64,000 nucleotides of DNA from Longimicrobiales bacterium (lineage in GTDB: Bacteria; Gemmatimonadota; Gemmatimonadetes; Longimicrobiales; Gaopeijiaceae), in the NCBI GenBank assembly GCA_028823235.1, contig JAPKBW010000002.1, positions 62,001 through 126,000 of the forward strand, given 5' to 3'. Below are positions 25,454-33,689 of this stretch, one piece after another. The stretch's first letter is position 1, and each line of letters begins with the position of its first letter. Under the pieces are notes generated by a model, which did not search any database, was not told where the DNA came from, and saw only the letters and a program-made list of their open reading frames with translations. Position numbers and translations under genes: made by a program.

Positions 25454-27061
25454 GTGCGTTTCCCTTCACACCCTCTGCTCCTCGCTTTCCTAGCGACCGC
25501 TCTGGCTGGAATCACCGCCTGCACTGGCTCACCGGATGAGCCAGGTGAGGAGTGGCCGATGTCGGAGATTGAGCTGCCTGAGACAGCATCGCTCGGCGGC
25601 GGTGAACCCGTCGATGGTGTTGTGGCGGTTAGTGGCCAAGTCGCAGCAACCGGTGACATGGCGGCAAGTGAGGCCGCGCTTGCCGATACGGCGGACTCAA
25701 GAGTTGATCGCAGGGAGAACGGTGAGGAAGGTGCCAGCTCCGGAGACCAGAGCGAGGCAGCTAGCACAGGCCTGTCGGGTCCGCGACCATACTCCCGGCC
25801 CCAAATGGACACCGACGCGTCGGCCCCCATGATCCACACGCGACCGCTCGTGGTGGAGGATTTCCCGGACGCCCGGTTCCCCCGCCCCCAGCATGTACGC
25901 GGACTCTACATGAATGCGTGGGCGTCCGGGTCGAACAAGCGCATGACCGAGATACTCGACGTTGCGCGCGAGACTGAGATCAACTCGCTGGTCATCGACA
26001 TAAAGGATGCGACCGGGTACATCAGCCACGAGACCACGGTGCCGCTCGCTTTGGAGATCGGCGCGGATCAAGAGCGCCGGATCCGTGACCTGCCGGCTCT
26101 GCTCGATCGTCTCGAAGCAGAGGGCATCTATCCGATTGCTCGGATCGTTGTCGTGAAGGACCCGATCCTCTCTGCTGGACGTCCTGAGTTCGCTGTGCAG
26201 GACACAGCCGGGGGTATCTGGGTGGACCGCAAAGAGACCATCTGGATGAATCCATACTCACGCGGACTCTGGGAATACAACGTGGCCCTCGCGCGTGAGG
26301 TCACCGAGATGGGGTTCCCCGAGATCCAGTGGGACTACATCCGTTTTCCCGATGCGCCCCAGTCCGACATGAATCGCGCGGTGTTCGAGGGCAGTGAGGA
26401 CATGGAGCGTGTGGACGCGATCCGGGGCTTCCTGTCCTACGCGCGTGAGGAGCTGTCCGATCTGCCAGTCCGGACCACGGCGGATGTGTTCGGCGTTACG
26501 ACGTCATTCCGTCGGGATATCGGCATTGGTCAGCTTTGGGAGACATTTATCGACGTCGTCGATGTGGCTCTCCCCATGGTGTACCCGAGCCACTACTGGG
26601 AGGACAGCTTCGGCTACGACAAGCCGAACGCGTACCCGTATGAGATCGTCTTGGCCGCTCTTCGTGATGCGCTCCGTCGTTCTGCGCGCGTCGATGGTGC
26701 GGGGATGACACGTCCATGGCTGCAGGACTTCTCGCTTGGGCAGCCGATCTATGGTGCCCCCGAGGTGCGTGCTCAGATCCAGGCGACCTATGATATCGGG
26801 ATTCAGGAATGGATCCTCTGGAATGCTTCGACTCGTTACACCATTTCGGCGCTTGAGCCGGTGACGGGGTTCGCGATCGACCCACTCGTTCGTGTGGCGG
26901 GTGTGCTGACCCCGGTCTCGCGTCGCTACGAGGTCATGGATTCCGTCGCAGCGCTCCACACCGACACCGCGACGACGGTTAGTGCCGTGGTCGATGACGT
27001 CCCAGTCGACACGATCGACGCCGTCGTCACCGACACGCTCTTCGCAAGGACGCGCCGCTAG
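25454..27061 (+). CDS. DUF4015 putative glycoside hydrolase, lipoprotein
   Basis: This 535-residue protein starts at GTG 25454, two bases after the rhodanese stop, and has a lipoprotein-like signal (ALAGITAC, Cys 23). A low-complexity acidic/Ser-rich linker covers about 24-135. A TIM-barrel DUF4015 domain runs from about 145 to 480, starting VRGLYMNAWASGS and including INSLVIDIKDATGYI, FPEIQWDYIRFPDA, TADVFGV and ALPMVYPSHY. The domain is predicted to be a glycosyl hydrolase; the acidic residues in EIQWDYIRFPD are candidates for catalysis. Substrate unknown. Its TAG overlaps the stop of the convergent ABC exporter (CTAG, 27058-27061). Confidence 0.85.
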   Translation: MRFPSHPLLLAFLATALAGITACTGSPDEPGEEWPMSEIELPETASLGGGEPVDGVVAVSGQVAATGDMAASEAALADTADSRVDRRENGEEGASSGDQSEAASTGLSGPRPYSRPQMDTDASAPMIHTRPLVVEDFPDARFPRPQHVRGLYMNAWASGSNKRMTEILDVARETEINSLVIDIKDATGYISHETTVPLALEIGADQERRIRDLPALLDRLEAEGIYPIARIVVVKDPILSAGRPEFAVQDTAGGIWVDRKETIWMNPYSRGLWEYNVALAREVTEMGFPEIQWDYIRFPDAPQSDMNRAVFEGSEDMERVDAIRGFLSYAREELSDLPVRTTADVFGVTTSFRRDIGIGQLWETFIDVVDVALPMVYPSHYWEDSFGYDKPNAYPYEIVLAALRDALRRSARVDGAGMTRPWLQDFSLGQPIYGAPEVRAQIQATYDIGIQEWILWNASTRYTISALEPVTGFAIDPLVRVAGVLTPVSRRYEVMDSVAALHTDTATTVSAVVDDVPVDTIDAVVTDTLFARTRR

Positions 27062-28866
27062 GCCGAAGCGCCCATCACGGCGAACTGGAGTTCGTGGATA
27101 CGTGCATAGAGTCCGCCCGCTTGGAGCAGGGCTCCGTGACTCCCCTCTTCATGAACCCGTCCATGATGCATCACGATGATGCGGTCGGCGTTCTGGATCG
27201 TAGAGAGTCGATGCGCGATCACGAGGGACGTGCGGCCGCCGAGAAGTTCGTCAGTCGCGATCTCGATGCGCTCCTCGAGTTCGGAGTCCACTGACGACGT
27301 TGCTTCGTCGAGCACCAGAATGTCCGGATCGAAAGCGAGCGCCCTTGCGAAGCTTACCAGCTGCCGTTCTCCAACCGAGAGCGTCGACCCTCGTTCTCCG
27401 AGTGGCTGGTCGTATCCATGCTCGAGTCGCTCGATGAAGCGCGATGCGCCGACCCGCTCTGCCGCAGCCTCGATTCGTTCCTGGTCTATGTCGGAAGATC
27501 CGAGCCGAATGTTGTAGGCGACGTCCTGACTGAACAGGAATACGTCCTGCAGGACCAGCCCGATACGCTCACGCAGGTCCTTCAACACGACCTGATCAAT
27601 CGGGATGCCGTCCAGGAGTATTCGCCCCTTCTGCACATCATAAAAGCGCATCAGCACGTTGATCAGCGTCGTCTTCCCGGCCCCGGTGTGTCCGACGATT
27701 GCCACTTTTTCACCCGGGGCGACCGTGAAGGTTACGTCTTCGAGTACCCAGTCGGGCTCGCCTTCCCCGTCGTCCCCATACGCGAACCAGACAGACTCGA
27801 AACGAATCTCTCCAGGTCCCTGCACGGGCAGGGGTGTCGGGTCGACCGGATCGATGACGGAGATGTCTCCATCGAGGAGCTGGAAGACCCGCTCTGAGGA
27901 GGCCATCGCCGCCTGGAGGAGGTTGTATTTTTCGGACAGATCCTGAATAGGTCGAAAGAAGCGACGGACGTAGAGCAGGAAGGCGGTGATGACACCGACG
28001 GTTGTGGTCTCCGCGATGACGCGACCGCCGCCATACCAGATGATCAGCGCCAGAGCGATTGCGGTGAACAGCTGGATGACGGGGAAAAAGAGTGCGTAGT
28101 ACGTGATCGACTTCAGGTGTGCCTGCAGGTGGCTGTCGTTCAACTCGGCTAGCCGCGCCGCGTCGGCCTTCTCCCGATTGAACAGCTGTACCACGCGCAT
28201 CCCCGTGATGCGTTCCTGAAGGAATGCATTGATGTGGGCGATCCGTACCCGGATGTCCCGATACGCTGAGCGGACCTTCGCGCGGAAGAGGAACGCAGCG
28301 AAGAAGACGAAGGGCAGGACGCTGAAGGTCACCAGCGACAGTCGCCAATCCATGAGTAGCATCGCGCTGAAGATGAACAGCAGCGTGAAGATGTCTCCGA
28401 AGACGGTCACGAGGCCTGAACTGAAGAGCGTATTCAAGGTCTCGACGTCGTTCGTGATGCGCGTCATGAGGCGGCCGATCGGATTTCGATCGTAAAACTT
28501 CAGGTCGAGCTGCTGCAGCTTCGCGAAGATCTCCGTGCGCAGGTCGTACATGACCGACTGGCCGAGCCATGTCGTCACCAAGGCGCGAGCGTATTCGAGA
28601 CCGAATCCGACGACGACCGTCGCGAGGTAGGCCCAGACGAGAACGGCCAGCAGCGACCGGTCCTGATTTTCGATCGCTTCGTCGATGACGAGCCGACTAA
28701 TCCACGGCCCGGCAATCGCCATGGCGGAGCCCAGAAGCAGGATTAGCAGTGCCAGACTTACATGCTTCCAGTATGGCCGCAGATACTGAATGAGGCGCCG
28801 CATGAGGCGTGAGTCGTATGCCTTACCGAGTGTCTCTTCTTCCTGAAAGCTCGCGGCGTCAGCCAT
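27058..28866 (-). CDS. ABC exporter, fused membrane and ATPase domains (MsbA-like)
   Basis: This 602-residue half-transporter has a six-helix membrane domain (about 35-330) and an ATPase domain (about 360-600). The ATPase shows Walker A VGHTGAGKTT, a variant signature LSVGERQL (the usual G is V), Walker B ILVLDEATSSVD and the switch VIAHRLST. It works as a homodimer or heterodimer to export lipids or drugs; the substrate is not readable. The gene is single in its orientation. A degenerate PadR regulator lies divergently upstream, and PadR proteins often control such exporters, so a past regulatory link is plausible. Confidence 0.9.
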   Translation of the reverse strand: MADAASFQEEETLGKAYDSRLMRRLIQYLRPYWKHVSLALLILLLGSAMAIAGPWISRLVIDEAIENQDRSLLAVLVWAYLATVVVGFGLEYARALVTTWLGQSVMYDLRTEIFAKLQQLDLKFYDRNPIGRLMTRITNDVETLNTLFSSGLVTVFGDIFTLLFIFSAMLLMDWRLSLVTFSVLPFVFFAAFLFRAKVRSAYRDIRVRIAHINAFLQERITGMRVVQLFNREKADAARLAELNDSHLQAHLKSITYYALFFPVIQLFTAIALALIIWYGGGRVIAETTTVGVITAFLLYVRRFFRPIQDLSEKYNLLQAAMASSERVFQLLDGDISVIDPVDPTPLPVQGPGEIRFESVWFAYGDDGEGEPDWVLEDVTFTVAPGEKVAIVGHTGAGKTTLINVLMRFYDVQKGRILLDGIPIDQVVLKDLRERIGLVLQDVFLFSQDVAYNIRLGSSDIDQERIEAAAERVGASRFIERLEHGYDQPLGERGSTLSVGERQLVSFARALAFDPDILVLDEATSSVDSELEERIEIATDELLGGRTSLVIAHRLSTIQNADRIIVMHHGRVHEEGSHGALLQAGGLYARIHELQFAVMGASA

Positions 28867-29006
28867 ACGGGTTGGCGGGTCCTCGGATGGTGATTTCGGT
28901 CAAAAGTATGAGCGCTGCGGTTACCCGGACGGAGATGCGCCGGTCCGGGAAGATGGAGCTGTTTGGCCCTGCGAGATACCCTCGCGCCTGTGTGTGATCA
29001 TCATGA

Positions 29007-29014
29007 GTATATAC
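29007..29014. promoter_or_regulatory. GTATATAC palindrome upstream of the PadR pseudogene
   Basis: The 8-base palindrome GTATATAC lies in the divergent gap between the ABC exporter and the PadR remnant, about 140 bases from the exporter start. The AT-rich site stands out in GC-rich surroundings and could be a PadR-type operator or a promoter core. The rest of the gap from 28867 shows no gene. Confidence 0.3.
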
Positions 29015-29039
29015 GCACAAAAATCATAGTTTCTGGTGA

Positions 29040-29447
29040 GGGCCTTTCTCTCACGATCTCCCGCACACGCCATCGAACAGGTCCGCCGAGTACCACATTC
29101 TTCTGGTTCTCACTGATGGTGACCTGCACGGGTACGGGATCGTGAAGGAGATCGAGTCGAGGAGTCGCGGCGGGATCCGGATCGAACTCGGGGATCTGTG
29201 TCGCTATATCCGGCACTTGGCGGATGAGGGCATGGCTTGAGCCGATCGACATGCGATGATGGCAGGAGGAGCTTGTGCCGTCACACGAACCGGACAGGGG
29301 GGAGTATCGGATCTATCGGGACAAGGAGACACCGAACGTCAGCGGTACTACTCCGTGTCCGGCTACGGACCCGAGGTCTTGGCCGCGGAAGCGAGTCGAA
29401 TGCGTTCGCTCTCCGCCGCAGTGGACGCTTGGCTGGTACTGCGATGA
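29040..29447 (+). pseudogene. PadR-family transcriptional regulator interrupted by an in-frame stop
   Basis: The frame starting near 29040 reads SAEYHILLVLTDGDLHGYGI and then the winged-helix continuation VKEIESRSRGGIRIELGDLC and RYIRHLADEGMA, which closely follows PadR proteins (…LHGYAI…GTLYR-x-I-x-x-L). TGA at 29238 then stops it. The same frame reopens directly afterwards and ends with DTERQRYYSVSGYGPEVLAA and EASRMRSLSAAV before TGA at 29445, matching the PadR C-terminal RRYYxLTxxG block. No start codon is found before the first block. The variant LC for the usual LYR adds to the impression of decay. An in-frame nonsense mutation, not a frameshift, separates the halves. Confidence 0.7.
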
Positions 29448-29516
29448 CCGTCAAGCCATACGCCCGAGCTGGGCGCCCTTCACACGACATCTGGCCGCAT
29501 CGTTTATCATGTCTCC

Positions 29517-32354
29517 ATGAACGAGCCGATTCGAATCCGTGGCGCCCGCCAACACAACCTGAAGGGGATCAACCTCGATCTTCCCAGGCGAAGCCTCACC
29601 GTTATCACTGGGCCCTCAGGGTCCGGCAAGAGTTCGCTCGCGCTCGACACCCTCTTCGCAGAGGGACAGAGGCGATATGTGGAGTCTCTTTCCACTTACG
29701 CCAAACAATTTTTGGAACGGATGGAGAAACCTGATGTCGACTCGGTCGAAGGGATCTCACCGGCCGTTGCCATCGAGCAGAAGAATCCGACCAAGTCGAG
29801 TCGATCAACGGTCGGAACTGCAACCGAGGTATACGACTACCTGAGACTGCTTTGGTCGAGGGTGGGGCGATCCCACTGTCCCGAGTGCGGTCGGCATGTG
29901 CAGCCGGATACCGTGACATCTGCGGTGGACCGAACGCAGGTGCTCTCCTCGGGGACCAGAGTTTCCGTGGCCTTTCCGTTGCCCCGCAGCGAGTCGATCA
30001 AGCACGAACTCGTTGTGGCGAACCTGCGCGCGATGGGATTTGTCCGACTCCTCGTCGACGGTGACTCGGTTGACTTGTCTGACCCCGAGACGGACACTCC
30101 CGAGACTCTTGGGCGAGACGTCGCCGTGTCCAATGAACTCCTCGTGGTCGTTGATCGCCTCAAGATTGATCCGAATGAGTCGGAGCGACTCGCGGACTCA
30201 CTCGGCACCTGTTTCATCGAGGGAGATGGGGAGGCGCTTGTTCTTGTCGCCGACCCGGAACCTGACATGCCCGACAGGCTTCGGTTCACCGAACACTTCC
30301 GATGCCCCGATCACCCGGACGTCGCGTTCCTGGATCCGACTCCGCAGCTCTTCTCGTTCAACAACCCGTACGGTACCTGCTCGCTGTGCACGGGCTTCGG
30401 CGCGACGCTGGATTACGACCCTGAGCTCGTGATCCCCAACGAGATGCGGTCGATATCAGATGGGGCGGTAGACCCTTGGGCCGCCCCGAGGTACAAGAAG
30501 GAGAGAGAAAAATTGCGAGCCTTCGCTACGGAGGCGGACGTATCACTACACTCTGCGTGGCAGGATCTTCCATCGAAATTTCAAGAGCAGATTCTCTACG
30601 GCACGAAAGGCTTCAAGGGCGTCATTCCCTTCCTGGTCTCGAAGGAGAACAAACGATACAAGCAGTATATTCGCGTATTTTTGCGGAAGTACCAGGCTCC
30701 CAAGATCTGTCGGGAGTGCCGCGGCGCTCGCATTTGTGCTCAAGCGCTCTATGTGCACGTGGGCGATCGTAGTATCGCCGATGTCTCCGATCTGCCGCTC
30801 GAGGACCTTCAGCCATGGCTGGCCTCGCTCGAGTTGTCCGATATGGAAGCGCAGATCGCCGCGACCATCTTGCGCGAGCTCACCGCTCGAGTTGGCTTCC
30901 TAGTAGACGTCGGACTCGGGTATCTCTCGCTCAGTCGCCAGATGCGCTCGTTGTCCGGGGGCGAGGCACAGCGCATCAACCTCGCAAACTCACTCGGCTC
31001 GGCACTGGTCGACACGTTGTACGTCCTCGATGAGCCAACCGTTGGGCTGCACCCGCGGGATACCAGCGCACTCCTCGACCTCCTCGGCCAACTTCGCGAG
31101 GCTGGAAACACGGTAGTCGTCGTAGAGCACGACGCGCTGGCAATCCGCGTGGCCGACCACGTAGTCGAATTGGGGCCGGCGTCTGGCGAGCATGGTGGAC
31201 AGATCGTCTTCGAGGGTTCTCCTGCGGAACTGGAGGGGCAGGACACCGTGACCGGCCGGTACCTGTCTGGGAAGGAGCCTATCTTGCCGGGCAAAGCTCG
31301 GGACGTCGGAGGACGAGCGCTCACGCTGCTTGGTGCGCGGCAGCACAACCTTCAGGGCGTCGATATCGAAATTCCTCTGGGCACCATGACGGTGGTCACC
31401 GGGGTGTCGGGCTCGGGAAAATCGACACTGATCCACGACGTGCTGTACCGGGCCGCGGAGCGCGAGCTGGGCTCTGGCGAGACGAGTGCGAAGGAGCATC
31501 TCGGTGAGGTGGTCGGTGCCTACGACTCGCTCCAGGGGCTGGTCCACGTCGACGAAGTCGTGCTGGTCGACCAATCGCCCATTGGTCGGACGCCAAGGTC
31601 GAATCCGGTCACGTATGTGAAGGCTTGGGATACTGTGCGGAAGCTCTTCGCTCAGACGCCCTTATCTCACGATCGCGGGTACGGGCCCGGGCACTTCAGC
31701 TTCAACGTCGAGGGTGGGCGATGCGAGGAGTGCAAAGGGGCAGGGGCTGTGGAGGTCGAAATGATCTTCATGGCCGATGTCTACGTGCCGTGCGCCGGAT
31801 GCGGCGGCCGTCGATACAAGCGCGAGGTCCTCGATGTGAAAGTGCGTGGCAAGAATGTCGCTGAGGTTCTCGAACTCACTGTCGACCAAGCGATCCGCTT
31901 TTTCATCCGTGAGCGGAAGCTAGGGAAGACGCTCTGGCAGCTTCAGCAGGTAGGACTCGGCTATCTCCGCCTCGGCCAGCCGGCGACGACGCTCTCTGGA
32001 GGAGAGTCTCAGCGACTGAAGATCGCGCGGGAATTCGCACGGGTGTCTGGGAAGAAAGGCCGGAAGCTCTACATCCTCGATGAACCGACGACGGGTTTGG
32101 CCGGAGAAGACGTCCGAAAGCTCCTCGAGGTGCTCGGACGTCTCGTCGACGCGGGCAACACGGTTCTCGTGATCGAGCACAACCTCGACGTCATCCGTCT
32201 AGCGGACTGGGTGATCGACCTAGGTCCGGGTGCCGGCGCCCGAGGAGGTCAGGTCGTCGGTATGGGTAGACCGGAGACGATTGCGAGCATTCCGGAGAGC
32301 CATACCGGGCGATATCTCGCCGAGGCGATACTTGAGGTGGCTGGGCGCCTCTAG
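29517..32354 (+). CDS. uvrA: Excinuclease ABC subunit A
   Basis: UvrA recognises damaged DNA and loads UvrB in nucleotide excision repair. The 945-residue length matches UvrA. Present are two ABC ATPase halves with Walker A GPSGSGKSS (about 32) and GVSGSGKST (about 628), signatures SGGEAQRINLA and SGGESQRLKIA, and Walker B VLDEPTVGLHP and ILDEPTTGLA. The UvrB-interaction insert is present. The first zinc site reads CPDH...CSLC, so one ligand may be His; the second reads CEEC (about 735) and CAGC (about 759). It starts at ATG 29517, 69 bases after the PadR remnant. Confidence 0.97.
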   Translation: MNEPIRIRGARQHNLKGINLDLPRRSLTVITGPSGSGKSSLALDTLFAEGQRRYVESLSTYAKQFLERMEKPDVDSVEGISPAVAIEQKNPTKSSRSTVGTATEVYDYLRLLWSRVGRSHCPECGRHVQPDTVTSAVDRTQVLSSGTRVSVAFPLPRSESIKHELVVANLRAMGFVRLLVDGDSVDLSDPETDTPETLGRDVAVSNELLVVVDRLKIDPNESERLADSLGTCFIEGDGEALVLVADPEPDMPDRLRFTEHFRCPDHPDVAFLDPTPQLFSFNNPYGTCSLCTGFGATLDYDPELVIPNEMRSISDGAVDPWAAPRYKKEREKLRAFATEADVSLHSAWQDLPSKFQEQILYGTKGFKGVIPFLVSKENKRYKQYIRVFLRKYQAPKICRECRGARICAQALYVHVGDRSIADVSDLPLEDLQPWLASLELSDMEAQIAATILRELTARVGFLVDVGLGYLSLSRQMRSLSGGEAQRINLANSLGSALVDTLYVLDEPTVGLHPRDTSALLDLLGQLREAGNTVVVVEHDALAIRVADHVVELGPASGEHGGQIVFEGSPAELEGQDTVTGRYLSGKEPILPGKARDVGGRALTLLGARQHNLQGVDIEIPLGTMTVVTGVSGSGKSTLIHDVLYRAAERELGSGETSAKEHLGEVVGAYDSLQGLVHVDEVVLVDQSPIGRTPRSNPVTYVKAWDTVRKLFAQTPLSHDRGYGPGHFSFNVEGGRCEECKGAGAVEVEMIFMADVYVPCAGCGGRRYKREVLDVKVRGKNVAEVLELTVDQAIRFFIRERKLGKTLWQLQQVGLGYLRLGQPATTLSGGESQRLKIAREFARVSGKKGRKLYILDEPTTGLAGEDVRKLLEVLGRLVDAGNTVLVIEHNLDVIRLADWVIDLGPGAGARGGQVVGMGRPETIASIPESHTGRYLAEAILEVAGRL

Positions 32355-32437
32355 GCACCCCGCTCTTTCATGTACTCACTCTCTAGGCGGTCGTCCTCGA
32401 GCTGCCTTCTCAACTTTTACCCTCCCCTTGGCAATCC

Positions 32438-33475
32438 ATGAGCCTCAGCGATCCGAGCGTGAGCGTCTTGATGCCGGTCCGGGATGAGTCAGAGCTGCTC
32501 GCGTCGGCGATGGAGTCGATGCTCGCCCAGACGCTCGATGACTTCGAGATCGTTCTGGTCGATGACGGGTCGAGCAATGAAACAAGAGATGCCATCGTGG
32601 CCTGGGGCGAACGCGACACGAGGGTCACGGTGCTGAGGCAGGCGCCGTTGGGGATCGTGGCGGCCCTCGAGCACGGCCGATCGATCGCGAGGGGACGGTA
32701 TCTGGCCCGAATGGACGCCGATGACATTGCCCACCCCGACCGCCTCGCGATCCAGTTCGACCTCATGGAGCTTTCTCCCGGACTCGCCGGCTGCGGGTGT
32801 GATGTCGAGTACTTTCCACCGGAGGTCGTCCGTGATGGCGCTCGCCGCTACGAGGCCTGGCTCAACGCCCTCGTGAGCCCGGAGCAGATCGCGGCTTCGA
32901 TTTTCGTCGAATGCCCACTCGCACATCCGACATTCTTCTTGCGATCCAATGTTGTCGAGGGTGTGGGTGGCTACGTCGATCGAGGGTGGCCCGAGGATTA
33001 CGATCTGGTGCTGAGGCTCTGGGAGGCTGGCCACAGGCTCGGAAAGGTTCCGAGCGCTCTACATTATTGGCGCGAGCGACCCGAGCGCCTTTCCAGGACA
33101 GACGGTCGGTACGCGCCGTCCGCATTTCTGCGCTGCAAGGTCCACTACCTGCGGGAGACGCTGCTCGCCAGAGGACGCCCGGTTGTGATCTGGGGAGCGG
33201 GGCCGGTAGGGAAGACGATGGCCCGGGCCCTGCAGGCGGAGGGGACCTCGGTGGAAGCCTTCGTGGAACTCGACCCAAGGAAAATCGGTCAAGAGATTCA
33301 TGGTGCCCCGGTGCTTTCACCAGACGAAACACTCAGTCGGTACGCGGATTCAGGGGCTGAAGGAATGCCCTTGCACCTCGCGGCGGTCGGCCAGGTTGGA
33401 GCCCGCGAGCGCATTCTCGAGCAGCTGCGAGGCGCGGGCCTGAGCGTCCTTCAAGACTTCGTCGCGGTGGCCTGA
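32438..33475 (+). CDS. Family 2 glycosyltransferase with C-terminal Rossmann domain
   Basis: This 345-residue protein begins with a GT-A fold: VSVLMPVRDESELLASA, the nucleotide-binding LVDDGSS (about 41-47) and the metal-binding MDADD (about 92-96). A short helical stretch holds the acceptor part (RGWPEDYDLVLRLWEAGH). The last 110 residues form a separate Rossmann-like unit (VVIWGAGPVGKTMARALQ) that resembles the dinucleotide-binding part of sugar-modifying enzymes. The fusion suggests the protein makes a sugar transfer linked to a nucleotide- or NAD-binding step, possibly in cell-envelope polysaccharide synthesis. It may be cotranscribed with uvrA (83-base gap). Confidence 0.88.
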   Translation: MSLSDPSVSVLMPVRDESELLASAMESMLAQTLDDFEIVLVDDGSSNETRDAIVAWGERDTRVTVLRQAPLGIVAALEHGRSIARGRYLARMDADDIAHPDRLAIQFDLMELSPGLAGCGCDVEYFPPEVVRDGARRYEAWLNALVSPEQIAASIFVECPLAHPTFFLRSNVVEGVGGYVDRGWPEDYDLVLRLWEAGHRLGKVPSALHYWRERPERLSRTDGRYAPSAFLRCKVHYLRETLLARGRPVVIWGAGPVGKTMARALQAEGTSVEAFVELDPRKIGQEIHGAPVLSPDETLSRYADSGAEGMPLHLAAVGQVGARERILEQLRGAGLSVLQDFVAVA

Positions 33476-33552
33476 TCCGTCGTTCTCGTTCGGTTTCGCA
33501 TGCCGCATTTCATCGAGGGTTCCGTGATGCGTCTGCGATCTGCAGAAAACCG

Positions 33553-33657
33553 TTGTGGGAAAAGGCTTTTCGCGGGTTGGTCAAGGGTGGGGACGGGGTT
33601 ATTTTTTATGGTCTTAAAAACCCTCCCGGCGCTGCGCTTTTTGCCGCCCGGGAGACC
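33553..33657 (+). promoter_or_regulatory. Structured leader upstream of gyrA
   Basis: The 214-base gap before gyrA contains a small palindrome (GAAAAGGCTTTTC near 33559-33571), an AT-rich tract (33600-33608) and a larger stem. TCCCGG (33624-33629) can pair with CCGGGA (33648-33653), and GGTC (33610-33613) with GACC (33654-33657). On the minus strand the core stem is followed by GGTTTTT, so it looks like an intrinsic terminator for antisense transcripts; on the plus strand it is a leader hairpin. Either a regulatory leader or a terminator would fit. Confidence 0.4.
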
Positions 33658-33689
33658 CTGCCGCAAGCCACGACCGGAAGTGTGTGCGT

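Noticed and set aside
29237-29734. 165-residue plus-strand frame entering uvrA
   Set aside because: It runs out of frame through uvrA and contains the PadR end only by chance overlap.
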